Below are positions 46,191 to 55,298 of a stretch of 64,000 bases of DNA, in pieces (positions within the stretch are counted from its first letter, which is position 1; every line of letters begins with the position of its first letter). The notes beneath the pieces were generated by a model that searched no databases, had not been told where the DNA came from, and worked only from the letters and a program-made list of their open reading frames with translations. This DNA is from Acidobacteriota bacterium (GTDB lineage: Bacteria > Acidobacteriota > Terriglobia > Bryobacterales > Bryobacteraceae). Where the stretch lies: NCBI GenBank assembly GCA_947470805.1, contig CANIVU010000002.1, forward strand, positions 96,338-160,337. The letters are read 5' to 3'. The position numbers and the translations under genes were made by a program.

Positions 46191-48518
46191 TTACGGGATC
46201 CAGCGGGAGAGCACGGTTGCCAGGGCGTGGAAATTGGTTGGCTTGGGAAGATAATCGTCCATCCCGGCGGCCAGGCACCGTTTGCGGTCCTCTTCGGTGG
46301 CCAATGCCGTGAGGCCGATGACTGGAACTCTGACGCCCTCAGGCTCGCGGCGGCGCAGTTCGGCGGTGGTTTCAAATCCGTCCATGATTGGCATCATGGC
46401 ATCCATGATGATGGCGTCGTAGTGGTTGGATAGCGCCAGTTGGAGGGCTTCGACGCCGTTGTCGGCGACGTCGGCGTGGCAATCCAAGCGGCGGAGGAGC
46501 CCGACGGCGACCCGCTGATTGATGAGGTTGTCTTCGACGACCAGGATGCGCCGGCCCGAGAATACGACCGGTTCCGGAGCGGCAAGGGCTACGGGCGCCG
46601 GGAGCGCCTCGCCGTTGAAGGGGAGGGTGAAGGTGAATCGGGACCCATCGCCGATAGAGCTGGAGACGGTGATATCGCCGCCCATGAGACGAGCCAGACG
46701 ACGGGATATCGCCAGCCCGAGGCCCGTGCCGCCGACGCTGGCGCTGGTTTGGGCGGAGATGGCGGAGAAGGTTTCGAACACGGAGTCGAGACTATCGGCA
46801 GGGATGCCGATGCCGCTGTCGACGACGGTGAACTGGAGCATGCCGGCGTGGGGTTCTAGTGTGATTTCGACCTTGCCATTGGTGGTGAATTTGAGGGCGT
46901 TGTCGAGAAGATTGATGAGGATCTGGCGGATGCGGGCGGGATCGGCGATGTGTTGGTCGGGAACGCCGGGGGCGATGTGGACATGAAGTTCGACCTGCTT
47001 GGCGGCGGACTTCACACGGTAGAGCGCGCAGATTTCGTTGGTGAGCCGCGCGGGGGCGTAGGCGCGCGGGTGCAGGGCGAGGCGTTGTTGGTCGAGACGG
47101 GTGAGGTCGAGGATCTCTTCGAGCATGCCCAGCAGCGAGGTGGCGGCCTGGCGGGCGGCGGTGAGGTTGTCGCTCTGTTCGGGTTGGAGGGGAGAGGCGT
47201 CGAGGAGTTCGAGCATGCCGAGGACCCCATTCATGGGCGATCGGATCTCGTGGCTGATCTGGGCGAGGAACCGCATCTTGGCGCCCATGGCGGCTTCGGC
47301 TTTGGCGTTGGCGGCGGAGAGTTCGTCGCGGACGCGGCGCTGTTCGGTGATGTCTTCGATGAGGCCCAGGCCGAGGGGCGCGGCGGGGGTGCGGGACGGG
47401 AGGAGGGCGCAGGTGACGGCGGCCCAGACGGTGGAACCGTCGCGACGGTTGTAGCGTTTTTCGACGCGGAAGGCGGGCTGGTCGGCGGTGAAGAGATCGG
47501 CGACGAGTTGGCGGCAAGCGGGTTGATCGTCGGGATGGGTGATGGTGATGACGGAATGGCCGAGGAGTTCCTGGGCGGAGTAGCCTAGCATGCGGCGGTA
47601 GGCGGCGTTGGTCTGGATGATCTGGAATTGATCGTCGAATACGACGATTCCGAGGGGGGATTCTTCGAAGACGAGACGGAACCGCTCTTCGCTCGCACGG
47701 AAGGCCTGTTCGATGTCGGTGATATGGCTGATGTCGGCCATGGCGCCGACGACGCGGATGAGCTGGCCGTCGGCGTCGCGGATGAAGTAACCGCGGTCCA
47801 TGATGCGGGCATATTCGCCGGTAGCATGGTTGAGAAAGCGGTATTCGTTGGCGAAAGTAGATCCGGCGGTGGCGGCGGCGGCCATCTGGCGTTGCAGATT
47901 GGGACGGTCGTCCGGATGGACGCGGGCGAGCCATGCGGCGCTGGCCGATTGTCCGGGTAGACGGGGGCCGGTTAGGTCGTTGTAGGCGGCGTTGGCCCAG
48001 ATGGTGTCGGTGGCGACCTCCCAATCCCAGACGGCGTCGGAGGTGGAGCGGGCGAGGAGATCGAACCGTTCCTGGGAGTTCTGGAGCGCACGCCGGGCGG
48101 CGATTTCCGAGGAGATGTCTTCGGAGACGCCAACGATTCCGGTGACGTTTCTCTCGCGATCGAAGATGGGGAAGAGCCGGACGCGGGCGGGGACGGACGA
48201 GCCGCTGCGGTGGCGGACCGGGTATTCGCCCATCCATGGTTGACCGGCCCAGACGGCATCCATGATGGCGCGGGTGGCGTCATTGGCGGGATTGGCGGTG
48301 ACTTCGTTGATGGAACGCCCGAGCACCTCTTCCGGGGTGAAGCCGTAGAGCCGGGTGGCGTAGTTGTTCCAGTAGGTGATCTTCTCTTCCCGATCGACAG
48401 CAATGATCGAATGCTGAACGGCGTCCAACAGTTGGGCGTAGAAGGAAGAATCCATATGTAGGTCTAGCGGTGTCTGCTCCGCCAGACTTGGCGCGAATGA
48501 GTCCGTGAAATTGGACAT
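46191..48518 (-). CDS. Soluble PAS-type hybrid histidine kinase with one receiver
   Basis: 775 residues, no transmembrane segment. Three PAS domains follow each other (~25-145, ~150-275, ~280-400; for example NAAYRRMLGYSAQELLGHSV), with PAC-type ends. HisKA has His423 (QISHEIRSPMNG), the ATPase has NALKF, DSGIGIP and GTGLGLAIS, and one receiver has Asp706 (IIMDAMMPIMDG) and the usual MDDYLPKP end. It is expected to sense a cytosolic or membrane-permeable cue and pass phosphate to its own receiver. No response regulator or Hpt gene is adjacent. It is convergent with the preceding kinase with 1 bp between stops. Confidence 0.93.
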   Translation of the reverse strand: MSNFTDSFAPSLAEQTPLDLHMDSSFYAQLLDAVQHSIIAVDREEKITYWNNYATRLYGFTPEEVLGRSINEVTANPANDATRAIMDAVWAGQPWMGEYPVRHRSGSSVPARVRLFPIFDRERNVTGIVGVSEDISSEIAARRALQNSQERFDLLARSTSDAVWDWEVATDTIWANAAYNDLTGPRLPGQSASAAWLARVHPDDRPNLQRQMAAAATAGSTFANEYRFLNHATGEYARIMDRGYFIRDADGQLIRVVGAMADISHITDIEQAFRASEERFRLVFEESPLGIVVFDDQFQIIQTNAAYRRMLGYSAQELLGHSVITITHPDDQPACRQLVADLFTADQPAFRVEKRYNRRDGSTVWAAVTCALLPSRTPAAPLGLGLIEDITEQRRVRDELSAANAKAEAAMGAKMRFLAQISHEIRSPMNGVLGMLELLDASPLQPEQSDNLTAARQAATSLLGMLEEILDLTRLDQQRLALHPRAYAPARLTNEICALYRVKSAAKQVELHVHIAPGVPDQHIADPARIRQILINLLDNALKFTTNGKVEITLEPHAGMLQFTVVDSGIGIPADSLDSVFETFSAISAQTSASVGGTGLGLAISRRLARLMGGDITVSSSIGDGSRFTFTLPFNGEALPAPVALAAPEPVVFSGRRILVVEDNLINQRVAVGLLRRLDCHADVADNGVEALQLALSNHYDAIIMDAMMPIMDGFETTAELRRREPEGVRVPVIGLTALATEEDRKRCLAAGMDDYLPKPTNFHALATVLSRWIP

Positions 48519-48610
48519 GCGCTGAACTTTGGCCCCAGTGTATCGCTTTCCAACATGCTTGTGGGGTGATGTATGCTTGTTGCCGAATTCCGATTTGAAA
48601 GTGAGAGATT

Positions 48611-49441
48611 ATGAGACTGATTGTGGCTGGACTGATGTTGGCGGGAATGGCGATGGCGCAGCAGCCGCGCATCTTCAACACGGTAAAAACCAAGCTGGCG
48701 CAAGGCAAGCAGGTGGTGGGTGGAACGGTATCCTCCTCCGACCCCGATATTTACTGCGCCATGGCCGGAAGCGGTTTTGATTTCACGTGGATCGAGATGC
48801 AGCATAGTCCCCTGACTTATCAGGAAGTGGCGCGGATGATTTATGCCTGCAAGGGTGCCGCGGCGATGCCGTTCATTCGCGTGCCGGATTCGAACGAGGG
48901 CGATATTCAGAAGGCTGCCGATATCGGGGCGGTGGGGGTCATTATTCCGATGGTGGAATCGCTGGAAAAAGTGCACAACGCGATTAAGTTTGCCAAGTAT
49001 CCGCCGGTGGGGAAACGCAGCCAGGGCGGCGGACAATACGGCGCGCTTTGGGGCGCCGATTACCGGCAGCAGGCCAACGCGAATATGATGATTGTGGCGA
49101 TGATTGAATCGCCGGCGGGTGTGGCAATTGCCGATAAGATCGCGGCGATTCCTGGCGTTGACGTCGTGTTTGTGGCGAGCACCGACTTAGGCAGCTTTTC
49201 GGGGTTCAAACAAGGCCAGCCGGAGTATGAGGCGCTAGTCACTCGGATTAAAGACGCGGTGCTGACGCACAAGAAGATTCTGGCCGGTCCGCTGGCGTGG
49301 AAGGATCGCCCGGGGTATCACTTCTTCCAGGGACCGGGCGAGACGACGCTCTTGCGCGCTGGCGCAAAGGCGGCGTTGCAAGGCGAGAATGAAGGCGCTC
49401 CGAAGGGTGTGGCCGTGATTGAAGGGACGGAGAAGAAGTGA
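48611..49441 (+). CDS. HpcH/HpaI-family aldolase-like protein with an N-terminal export signal
   Basis: 276 residues. The barrel resembles HpcH/HpaI class II aldolases (2-dehydro-3-deoxyglucarate or 4-hydroxy-2-oxoheptanedioate aldolases): GSGFDFTWIEMQHSPLTYQ, ADIGAVGVIIPMVESLEKV, MIVAMIESPAGVAIADKIA and VFVASTDLGSFSGF, where Glu and Asp of ESPAG/STDLG would bind the metal. The usual family members are cytosolic, but this one starts with RLIVAGLMLAGMAMAQQ, a good signal peptide, suggesting a periplasmic aldolase or binding role. The stop overlaps the following small gene as GTGA. Confidence 0.85.
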   Translation: MRLIVAGLMLAGMAMAQQPRIFNTVKTKLAQGKQVVGGTVSSSDPDIYCAMAGSGFDFTWIEMQHSPLTYQEVARMIYACKGAAAMPFIRVPDSNEGDIQKAADIGAVGVIIPMVESLEKVHNAIKFAKYPPVGKRSQGGGQYGALWGADYRQQANANMMIVAMIESPAGVAIADKIAAIPGVDVVFVASTDLGSFSGFKQGQPEYEALVTRIKDAVLTHKKILAGPLAWKDRPGYHFFQGPGETTLLRAGAKAALQGENEGAPKGVAVIEGTEKK

Positions 49442-49818
49442 TCGCCGGGCAGGTCCACGACAGGTTCAAAGTGTTCATGGGCCCGCTGGCATTGGACCGG
49501 ACGCTGGGGCCGCTGGCCGATGAGGTCGCGGCTTTCGCGGCGCGCGAAGGCGTAGCGGCGAAGAGCATTGGCGTGGAGTTTCTGGAAGGGTTGGGGCAGG
49601 TGGTGGTCTCGTTGGGCTATTCCACCAGCGAGGCGCCGTACCCGATCCGATTACACACCACGCTGCTAGGCAAGATCGACGTGTTCGGGAAAGACTTCAC
49701 GGCGCTGGAGGCGGCGATGGGCGCGGCGGCGGCTGAGAAGAATAACATTATCTGCCACGAGTTGTATCTGACCGGATCGGGAGATATTTTCCTGGTGGTG
49801 ATGACCCACGAAGCGTAA
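49438..49818 (+). CDS. Small conserved-looking protein of unknown function
   Basis: 126 residues from a GTG start overlapping the aldolase stop (GTGA). The sequence is a compact alpha/beta pattern with no signal peptide or membrane helix (RFKVFMGPLALDRTLGPLAD ... HELYLTGSGDIFLVVMTHE). I do not recognise the family. Coupling to the aldolase gene suggests an associated role, but no catalytic residues stand out. It ends 1 bp before the convergent oxidoreductase gene. Confidence 0.7.
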   Translation: MIAGQVHDRFKVFMGPLALDRTLGPLADEVAAFAAREGVAAKSIGVEFLEGLGQVVVSLGYSTSEAPYPIRLHTTLLGKIDVFGKDFTALEAAMGAAAAEKNNIICHELYLTGSGDIFLVVMTHEA

Positions 49819-49819
49819 G

Positions 49820-51763
49820 TTACTTCATTAGCTGACGGAAGAAATCGGCCCGGGAAACCGGGCCGGTTCGTTTTGGGGCAGCCGGGGCGAAGCCGGGAAT
49901 GCGAATGTCGGTCCAGTAGAGCGGGAGATCGCCGTGGAACCAGTTACGGTGATCGACGGCCATCCAGTTCTTTTCGATGAGCGAGCGTTCGGGGTTGCCG
50001 GGAATGTTGTGTTTGGCGGCGAGGGCCTTGGCGGCTTCGGCGCGCGTGATGGGGGAATCGGGCGAGGCGTGGAGATCGTCGTAGCGGACGGGGTACCAGC
50101 CCTTGATGGCAGCCATCTGGATGGCGGCGAAGGCGGGGTGGGACTCGGGAAGATCGTCGAACCAGAAGATCTGGATGCCCGCTTTGGTGAGTTCGGTTTG
50201 GACGTTTTCGGTAGTCGCGGCGCCCTTGCGGCGGAGGCTGGCGAGGGTGGCGGCGGCTTCGCCGACCGTCCATTCAATGGGGTGGAGGCGGTAGGCGCCG
50301 TTGGTTAGATGGGTGACGCCGATGTTCTTTGAGGCGGGGAGGAAGTTGGTGAGGTCCTTCGGTTCGAGGGCGGCTAGCGGGATCTGGAAGGGCTTGGGCA
50401 TCATCATGCGGCCCTTCTCATTGGCGCCGCAGGGGTGGATATCAACCATGTAGAAGCCGGTGCCGATGGAGTCCGGGAAGTGGGCGGCGCGGGCGCGGGG
50501 GGAGTCTTCAAAGACGATGTCCTGTTCGCGTACCATCCCCTTGGCCTGGAGGCGGCGCGATTCGCGGATATAGGGCATCTGGGCGAGCCCGTCGGCGGTG
50601 CCCATTTCATCGAGGCGAAGTTTGAAGCCGGGCGTTTTCTGGTCCGCCTGGAGCCAGTAGAGGAAGGAGAACGCGACTTTTTTGGCGTTCTGGAGGACGC
50701 GGGCGGTGTCTTCGGGGGAGCGGTCGAGGACGGATTCGTCGTGGTAGTCCTGGCGGGGCCAGTTCATGAGCGAGAGGTCGTTGTGCTGTCCGGGGTAAGC
50801 CTTGGCGTCAAAGACGCGGCGCCAGCGGAAGATGGACTTCGGCGACATGTTGTTGGGGATGGGAGGCTCGTCGCCGAAGATCGCGTATTCAAAGGCGCCG
50901 CGCTGGCCGAGTTCGACCGGGTAGTTAACGGCGAGGCCGAAGGGTTGGTGGTCGCGGATCTTTTCGTAATCGGTCGGTTTGGCGATGGTGTGGGTTTCGC
51001 CAGGGCGGTGTTCGATGACGAAGGGGTAGGTAAAGCTTTGGACGCAGGCGGGGTTGGCGGCTTCGGCGGCGTGGGGTTCCTGGGTGGTGGCCTTGGCTTC
51101 GGCGCCGACGGTGTAAGGGGTTTTGGCGAGGGGGAGGAGGTCTCCCATTTCGGTGGCGTCGAGGACGAACTGAGGGGTGACTTTCACGGCTTGCTGGCGG
51201 TCCATGTTCCAGAGCAGGGCGCCGGTGATGGTGTTGCCTTCGCGCGAAAGATCGAGCACGCGGGTGCGGCGGAACAGGGTGATATTCTTCCGGGTTCTCA
51301 GCATTTCCTCCAAGATCTGTGCGCCGATTTTGGGTTCGTAGCAGAGGCTGGAGACATAACATCCGCCGGGGTTGAAGTTATCGGTGGGGTTATTTGGCTT
51401 GTAAGTACGCTTGTAATAATCGCGAAGGCGACGGCGGAACTCGTTGTAAAGCCGGGGGCCGCCGGTCATTTCGATAAACTTGTTTTCGTCCAAAGCGCTG
51501 ACGCCGGCGGCGGTTGCCTGGCCGCCGATCCAGGTGGACTCTTCCGTCAGGCAGACCTGATGCCCGCGATCGGCGGCGCGGAAGGCGGCGCCGAGACCGC
51601 CCATGCCGGCGCCCGCGATGAGGAACTCGCAATTCTGCGCGGGCGGGTTGGCGGGTATTTTCGCGGTTTTTACGAACGATTTCGGGTCTCCAGAGACGCG
51701 GACAGCTTCGATGTCGACGTAGGAGTAGGTATCGAGGAAGGCGGCGAGCAGGAGTGGGAGCAT
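49820..51763 (-). CDS. Exported FAD-dependent oxidoreductase (FAD_oxidored/PF12831 type)
   Basis: 647 residues with a weak N-terminal signal (LPLLLAAFLDTYSYV). The Rossmann motif FLIAGAGMGGLGAAFRAADRG and the following TEESTWIGGQATAAGVSA are typical of the FAD_oxidored family found in exported enzymes of Planctomycetes and Acidobacteria. The FAD-closing segment VTHLTNGAYRLHPIEWTVGEAAATLA lies near residue 520. Residues ~560-610 (GWYPVRYDDLHASPDSPIT, RAEAAKALA) resemble an S-layer-homology half repeat, suggesting cell-wall attachment. The substrate is unknown. It is followed upstream by gph, cvpA and purC on the same strand with minimal spacing. Confidence 0.85.
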   Translation of the reverse strand: MLPLLLAAFLDTYSYVDIEAVRVSGDPKSFVKTAKIPANPPAQNCEFLIAGAGMGGLGAAFRAADRGHQVCLTEESTWIGGQATAAGVSALDENKFIEMTGGPRLYNEFRRRLRDYYKRTYKPNNPTDNFNPGGCYVSSLCYEPKIGAQILEEMLRTRKNITLFRRTRVLDLSREGNTITGALLWNMDRQQAVKVTPQFVLDATEMGDLLPLAKTPYTVGAEAKATTQEPHAAEAANPACVQSFTYPFVIEHRPGETHTIAKPTDYEKIRDHQPFGLAVNYPVELGQRGAFEYAIFGDEPPIPNNMSPKSIFRWRRVFDAKAYPGQHNDLSLMNWPRQDYHDESVLDRSPEDTARVLQNAKKVAFSFLYWLQADQKTPGFKLRLDEMGTADGLAQMPYIRESRRLQAKGMVREQDIVFEDSPRARAAHFPDSIGTGFYMVDIHPCGANEKGRMMMPKPFQIPLAALEPKDLTNFLPASKNIGVTHLTNGAYRLHPIEWTVGEAAATLASLRRKGAATTENVQTELTKAGIQIFWFDDLPESHPAFAAIQMAAIKGWYPVRYDDLHASPDSPITRAEAAKALAAKHNIPGNPERSLIEKNWMAVDHRNWFHGDLPLYWTDIRIPGFAPAAPKRTGPVSRADFFRQLMK

Positions 51764-51765
51764 GG

Positions 51766-52422
51766 CTAGATGGACTCGGCTAGGATGCGTTCGTGGAGCT
51801 GGCGCATGTGGTCAATGGTGAAGTCGGGCGGTTCTTCGACGAAGGTTTCCGGCTGGAAACCCCAGGTTACGCCGCAGGAGCGGACGGCGGCGTTGCGGGC
51901 AGTGCGGATGTCGACCGAGCTATCGCCGACCATGATGGTGTGCTCCTTCTTCAGGCCGGTTTCGCTGAGGAGTGCGTGGATGCCGATGGGGTCCGGTTTC
52001 TTTTTCGGCTCGAAGCTGTTACCCCCATAAATGCGGACGAAGTGTTTGCCGAGGCCGAGGCGATCCATCATGCGCTCGGAGAAGCGGACGGGCTTATTGG
52101 TTAACACGGCGAGGGTGTGGCCGCGCTCTTTAAGTGCGTCGAGCGATTCGCGGACGCCGTCATAGAGGACGGTTTCATCGAGCATGTGTTCGCCGTAGTA
52201 CTGGATGAAGAACTCGTGGGCTTTGTGAACATCTTCGGCGGGGGCGGATTCCCCAAGCGCGGATTTGATGAGCGCCATGGCGCCCCGGCCGACGTAGCGG
52301 GCGACCGTGGGGCCGGGCAGCGGGGCGAGGTTCATGAAGCCGCGGGTGGCGTTGACGGAGTCAATTAAGTCCTGTTTGGAATCGACGAGGGTGCCGTCGA
52401 GGTCGAAGATGAGTAAGTGCAT
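51766..52422 (-). CDS. gph: HAD-superfamily phosphatase, probable phosphoglycolate phosphatase
   Basis: 218 residues from ATG 52422; the frame remains open upstream but only across cvpA on the same strand. HAD motifs are LIFDLDGTLVDS (nucleophile Asp), LAVLTNKPV (Ser/Thr motif) and MVGDSSVDIRTARNA (acidic motif), with the cap domain between motifs 1 and 2 as in Gph. It would dephosphorylate 2-phosphoglycolate arising from DNA repair. It lies 2 bp after cvpA and 2 bp before the FAD oxidoreductase start. Confidence 0.85.
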   Translation of the reverse strand: MHLLIFDLDGTLVDSKQDLIDSVNATRGFMNLAPLPGPTVARYVGRGAMALIKSALGESAPAEDVHKAHEFFIQYYGEHMLDETVLYDGVRESLDALKERGHTLAVLTNKPVRFSERMMDRLGLGKHFVRIYGGNSFEPKKKPDPIGIHALLSETGLKKEHTIMVGDSSVDIRTARNAAVRSCGVTWGFQPETFVEEPPDFTIDHMRQLHERILAESI

Positions 52423-52424
52423 TC

Positions 52425-52982
52425 CTATTGTTCTATCTTTTCGAATTTTTCGCGGACCGGGTCTACCCACGCCTTCTTGGTCTTTTCGTAGGTTTGGCGG
52501 AACTGTTGCTTCATTTCGGGCGATGTGGTGAGTGACAGTAAGTGACTGCCTTCGAGGACATAGGGGGCGATACGGGAGTGGAGGATGGCTGCGGGCGGAT
52601 CGCCCGGGAGGAAGGCGGAGATCATCAGCACGATGACGATGGAGATAAGTCCGCCGCGCAGGAGGCCGAGGACGCCGCCGCCGAGGCGGTCCATCCAGGA
52701 GAGTCCGATCCACTTGAATAGATGCGCCAGGAGGCGGGCCAGGAGGGCGCCTGCGACGATAATGCTCAAGAAAACGATGACGTAGCCGACGAAGTTGGCG
52801 ACGCCTTTACTGGAGGTGTAGGGGATGGCCCACTCGCCCGCGTCGGCGTAGAACCAGCTGGCGAGCAGGAAGGCGAGGAACGTTGCCACAAGGCCGATGC
52901 CGAGGCGGAAAAACCCCTTCATGAAACCGGCGGCGGTGGAGCCGAGCAGGATCCCGGCGAGGACTAGATCCAACCAGTTCAT
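52425..52982 (-). CDS. cvpA: CvpA family membrane protein
   Basis: 185 residues with four hydrophobic helices (~5-22, 27-45, 62-85, 104-125) and the CvpA-typical [14 protein letters not shown] segment between helices 3 and 4. CvpA is linked to colicin V export, cell-envelope stress and biofilm in E. coli, and it often sits next to purine genes, as here. The C-terminal ~45 residues are charged and probably cytosolic. ATG 52982 overlaps the purC stop as ATGA. Confidence 0.88.
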   Translation of the reverse strand: MNWLDLVLAGILLGSTAAGFMKGFFRLGIGLVATFLAFLLASWFYADAGEWAIPYTSSKGVANFVGYVIVFLSIIVAGALLARLLAHLFKWIGLSWMDRLGGGVLGLLRGGLISIVIVLMISAFLPGDPPAAILHSRIAPYVLEGSHLLSLTTSPEMKQQFRQTYEKTKKAWVDPVREKFEKIEQ

Positions 52983-53863
52983 AGAGACTTGCCGGTGAGA
53001 ACGCGGTAGGCTTCCTTGTACTTATTCCCGGTTTGTTCGACGACTTCGGTGGGGAGCACCGGGCCGGGCGGTTGTTTATTCCAGGTGATGGATTCCAGAT
53101 AGTCGCGGACGAACTGTTTGTCGTAGCTTGGCTGGGCGCCGCCGGGCTTGTAGGAGACGCGGGGCCAGAAGCGGGAGGAGTCCGGCGTGAGGACTTCGTC
53201 GCCGAGGACGAGTTGGTTGTCGACGAAGCCGAACTCGAACTTCGTGTCGGCGAGGATGATGCCGCGCGTTTCGGCGTAGGCGGCGGCTTTACCGTAGATC
53301 TTGAGGGTGAGGTCGCGGAGTTCGGAGCAGAGCTTGACGCCGATGGTTTTGGCTGCTTCGTCGAACGAAATGTTTTCGTCGTGGCCGGATTGGGCCTTGG
53401 TGGCGGGGGTGAAGATGGGGCCGGGGAGACGGTCGCTTTCCTTGAGGCCGGCGGGAAGGGGAATGCCGCAGATGGTGCTGTTGGCGACGTATTCCTTCCA
53501 GCCGGAGCCGGAGAGGTAACCGCGGGCGACGCATTCGATATCGATCATTTTGGCCCGGCGGACGAGCATGGAGCGGCCTTCAAGCTGGTCGCGGTATTGG
53601 TGTAGTTCGGCGGGGTATTCGTCGACGTTGGCGGAGATGAGGTGGTTCGGAATGTCGGAAAGGAAGTTGAACCAGAAGAGGCTGATCTGGGTAAGGACGC
53701 GGCCCTTGTCGGGAATACCGCTGCCGAGGATGACGTCGAAGGCGGAGATGCGATCGGTGGCGACGATGAGGAGTCGGTCGGCATCGATGGAATAGACGTC
53801 GCGGACTTTTCCGCGGCGGATGAGTTCAAGGCCTGGCAGGTTGGATTCGAGGACGAGGGGCAT
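52979..53863 (-). CDS. purC: SAICAR synthetase (phosphoribosylaminoimidazole-succinocarboxamide synthase)
   Basis: 294 residues, the long bacterial/yeast-like form. Landmarks are [12 protein letters not shown] (ATP loop), [40 protein letters not shown] and ADTKFEFGF, plus the C-terminal [17 protein letters not shown]. It condenses CAIR with aspartate in de novo purine synthesis. purC is the first gene of a tight purC-cvpA-gph-oxidoreductase run. Upstream, 53864-53918 is a short divergent gap to the YkgJ gene. Confidence 0.97.
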   Translation of the reverse strand: MPLVLESNLPGLELIRRGKVRDVYSIDADRLLIVATDRISAFDVILGSGIPDKGRVLTQISLFWFNFLSDIPNHLISANVDEYPAELHQYRDQLEGRSMLVRRAKMIDIECVARGYLSGSGWKEYVANSTICGIPLPAGLKESDRLPGPIFTPATKAQSGHDENISFDEAAKTIGVKLCSELRDLTLKIYGKAAAYAETRGIILADTKFEFGFVDNQLVLGDEVLTPDSSRFWPRVSYKPGGAQPSYDKQFVRDYLESITWNKQPPGPVLPTEVVEQTGNKYKEAYRVLTGKSL

Positions 53864-53918
53864 GTCTCTCCATTTTATGAGAGTTCGCGGCGGGGCGTAT
53901 GACTGCTAGGCTGGAAGT

Positions 53919-54434
53919 GTGATTGTTACGGATCTGGTGCAGATAAAACGGCTGGGCGAGCAGAAGTTGGACGAGAACAAGAGGTTGCGTCAGCATATGA
54001 GCCGGCACAACTACGTCGAGCGGAAGCTGAAGGTGCTCGCGCAGAAGGTGGAAGCCGAGATTGAGTGCCTGGAATGCGCCAACTGCTGCCGGACGGCGAC
54101 GGCGCGGTTGGTGGACCGGGACATCGACAAGGTGGCCAAAGCGGCGGGGATGAAGCGCGACCGGTTCCTGAAAGAGTGCACGGTGATGACGGCGGACGAG
54201 GGGCGGATATTGAAACGTTCCGACGAGACGGGGTGCATTTTTCTGAACGGCAATGAGTGCCTGGTGTATGAAGGCCGGCCGGCGTCGTGCCAGGATTTCC
54301 CGCATCTGGTCCGGGGTCCGGGGTCTCTGATGCATCGGATGTGGGCGATGCCGGAGCGGGCGACGTATTGTCCGATCACCTACAACACGCTGGAGGCGTG
54401 GAAGGACGAGGTTGGGTTCCAGCGCGGACTGTAA
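53919..54434 (+). CDS. YkgJ-type cysteine-cluster protein
   Basis: 171 residues from GTG 53919. The cluster ECLECANCCRTATARLVDRD followed by TGCIFLNGNECLVYEGRPASC and YCPIT is the CxxCxxCC...C...C pattern of the YkgJ/Fli B-like family, which is thought to bind zinc or an iron-sulfur cluster. Function is unknown across the family. The N-terminal ~45 residues are a charged helix. The bicupin gene follows after 15 bp, so the two may be co-transcribed. Confidence 0.85.
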   Translation: MIVTDLVQIKRLGEQKLDENKRLRQHMSRHNYVERKLKVLAQKVEAEIECLECANCCRTATARLVDRDIDKVAKAAGMKRDRFLKECTVMTADEGRILKRSDETGCIFLNGNECLVYEGRPASCQDFPHLVRGPGSLMHRMWAMPERATYCPITYNTLEAWKDEVGFQRGL

Positions 54435-54449
54435 TATTATTGGGCCACT

Positions 54450-55298
54450 ATGAAACTGTGGCTGGTGTTGATTGGCTGTGCGCTGTTGGCGAAAGAGCCG
54501 CTGGCGCAGCGGATTGCGCATTCCGATGCGTCGAAGTACCGGGCTATCCGGTCGGTGCATGCCGGGGCGGGGGAGTTGAAGTTCGTCGGGCTGTTTGACG
54601 CCTCGACGTTCAGCACCAACTTCATCTTTCTGCACCGCGGCGTAATCCCGCCCGGGGGCGGCATCGGGCACCACTATCACAACCACATGGAAGAGATGTT
54701 TGTGATTCTGGACGGGGAGGCGGAGTTCACCATCGACGGGCGGACCTCCGTGCTGCAGGGCCCGGCGGGAGCGCCGTGCCGGATGGGGCGGAGCCACGCG
54801 ATTTATAACCCGGGGACGAAGCCGGTGGAGTGGATGAACATTGCCGTTGGGAGCATAAAGGGCAAGTATGATGCTTCCGATTTGGGTGACGACCGGGTGG
54901 GCGTGGCGAAGGACGTGAAGCCGGTGTTCATCAACATGCGGCTGGACCGGGCGCTGCTGCGGCCGGGTCCAGGCGGGGTGATGACACGGCGGGCGTTGAC
55001 GCCGGAGGTGTTCTACACGAACTGGTCGTATGTGGACCACGTGCTGGTACCTGTTGGCGGGACTTTGCCGGCGCACCGTCATGAGGGCGTGGAGGAATTC
55101 TACTACGTGATGGCTGGGGCGGGGACGGCGACAGTGGATAAAGAGTCGGCCTCGGTGGCGAAAGGCGACGCGGTGCCGGTTTTTTTGAATGAGGTGCATT
55201 CATTTAAGAACACGGGGACGGAGCCGCTGGAGCTAATGGTGGTGGGCGTAGCGCGGCAGAAGTGGGCGCTGGACACGGTGATGATGGGGAAAGACTAG
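54450..55298 (+). CDS. Exported two-cupin-domain protein
   Basis: 282 residues with a short signal peptide (KLWLVLIGCALLAKEPLAQ). Two cupin domains: residues ~60-145 with metal ligands in GHHYHNHMEEMF and HAIYNPG, and ~190-275 with HRHEGVEEFYYV and HSFKNTG. Each has the HxH-x(3-4)-E-x6-G pattern needed to bind a transition metal. Bicupins of this kind include oxalate-decarboxylase-like and storage proteins, but the activity cannot be assigned. It ends immediately before the convergent glycosyltransferase stop at 55299. Confidence 0.85.
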   Translation: MKLWLVLIGCALLAKEPLAQRIAHSDASKYRAIRSVHAGAGELKFVGLFDASTFSTNFIFLHRGVIPPGGGIGHHYHNHMEEMFVILDGEAEFTIDGRTSVLQGPAGAPCRMGRSHAIYNPGTKPVEWMNIAVGSIKGKYDASDLGDDRVGVAKDVKPVFINMRLDRALLRPGPGGVMTRRALTPEVFYTNWSYVDHVLVPVGGTLPAHRHEGVEEFYYVMAGAGTATVDKESASVAKGDAVPVFLNEVHSFKNTGTEPLELMVVGVARQKWALDTVMMGKD

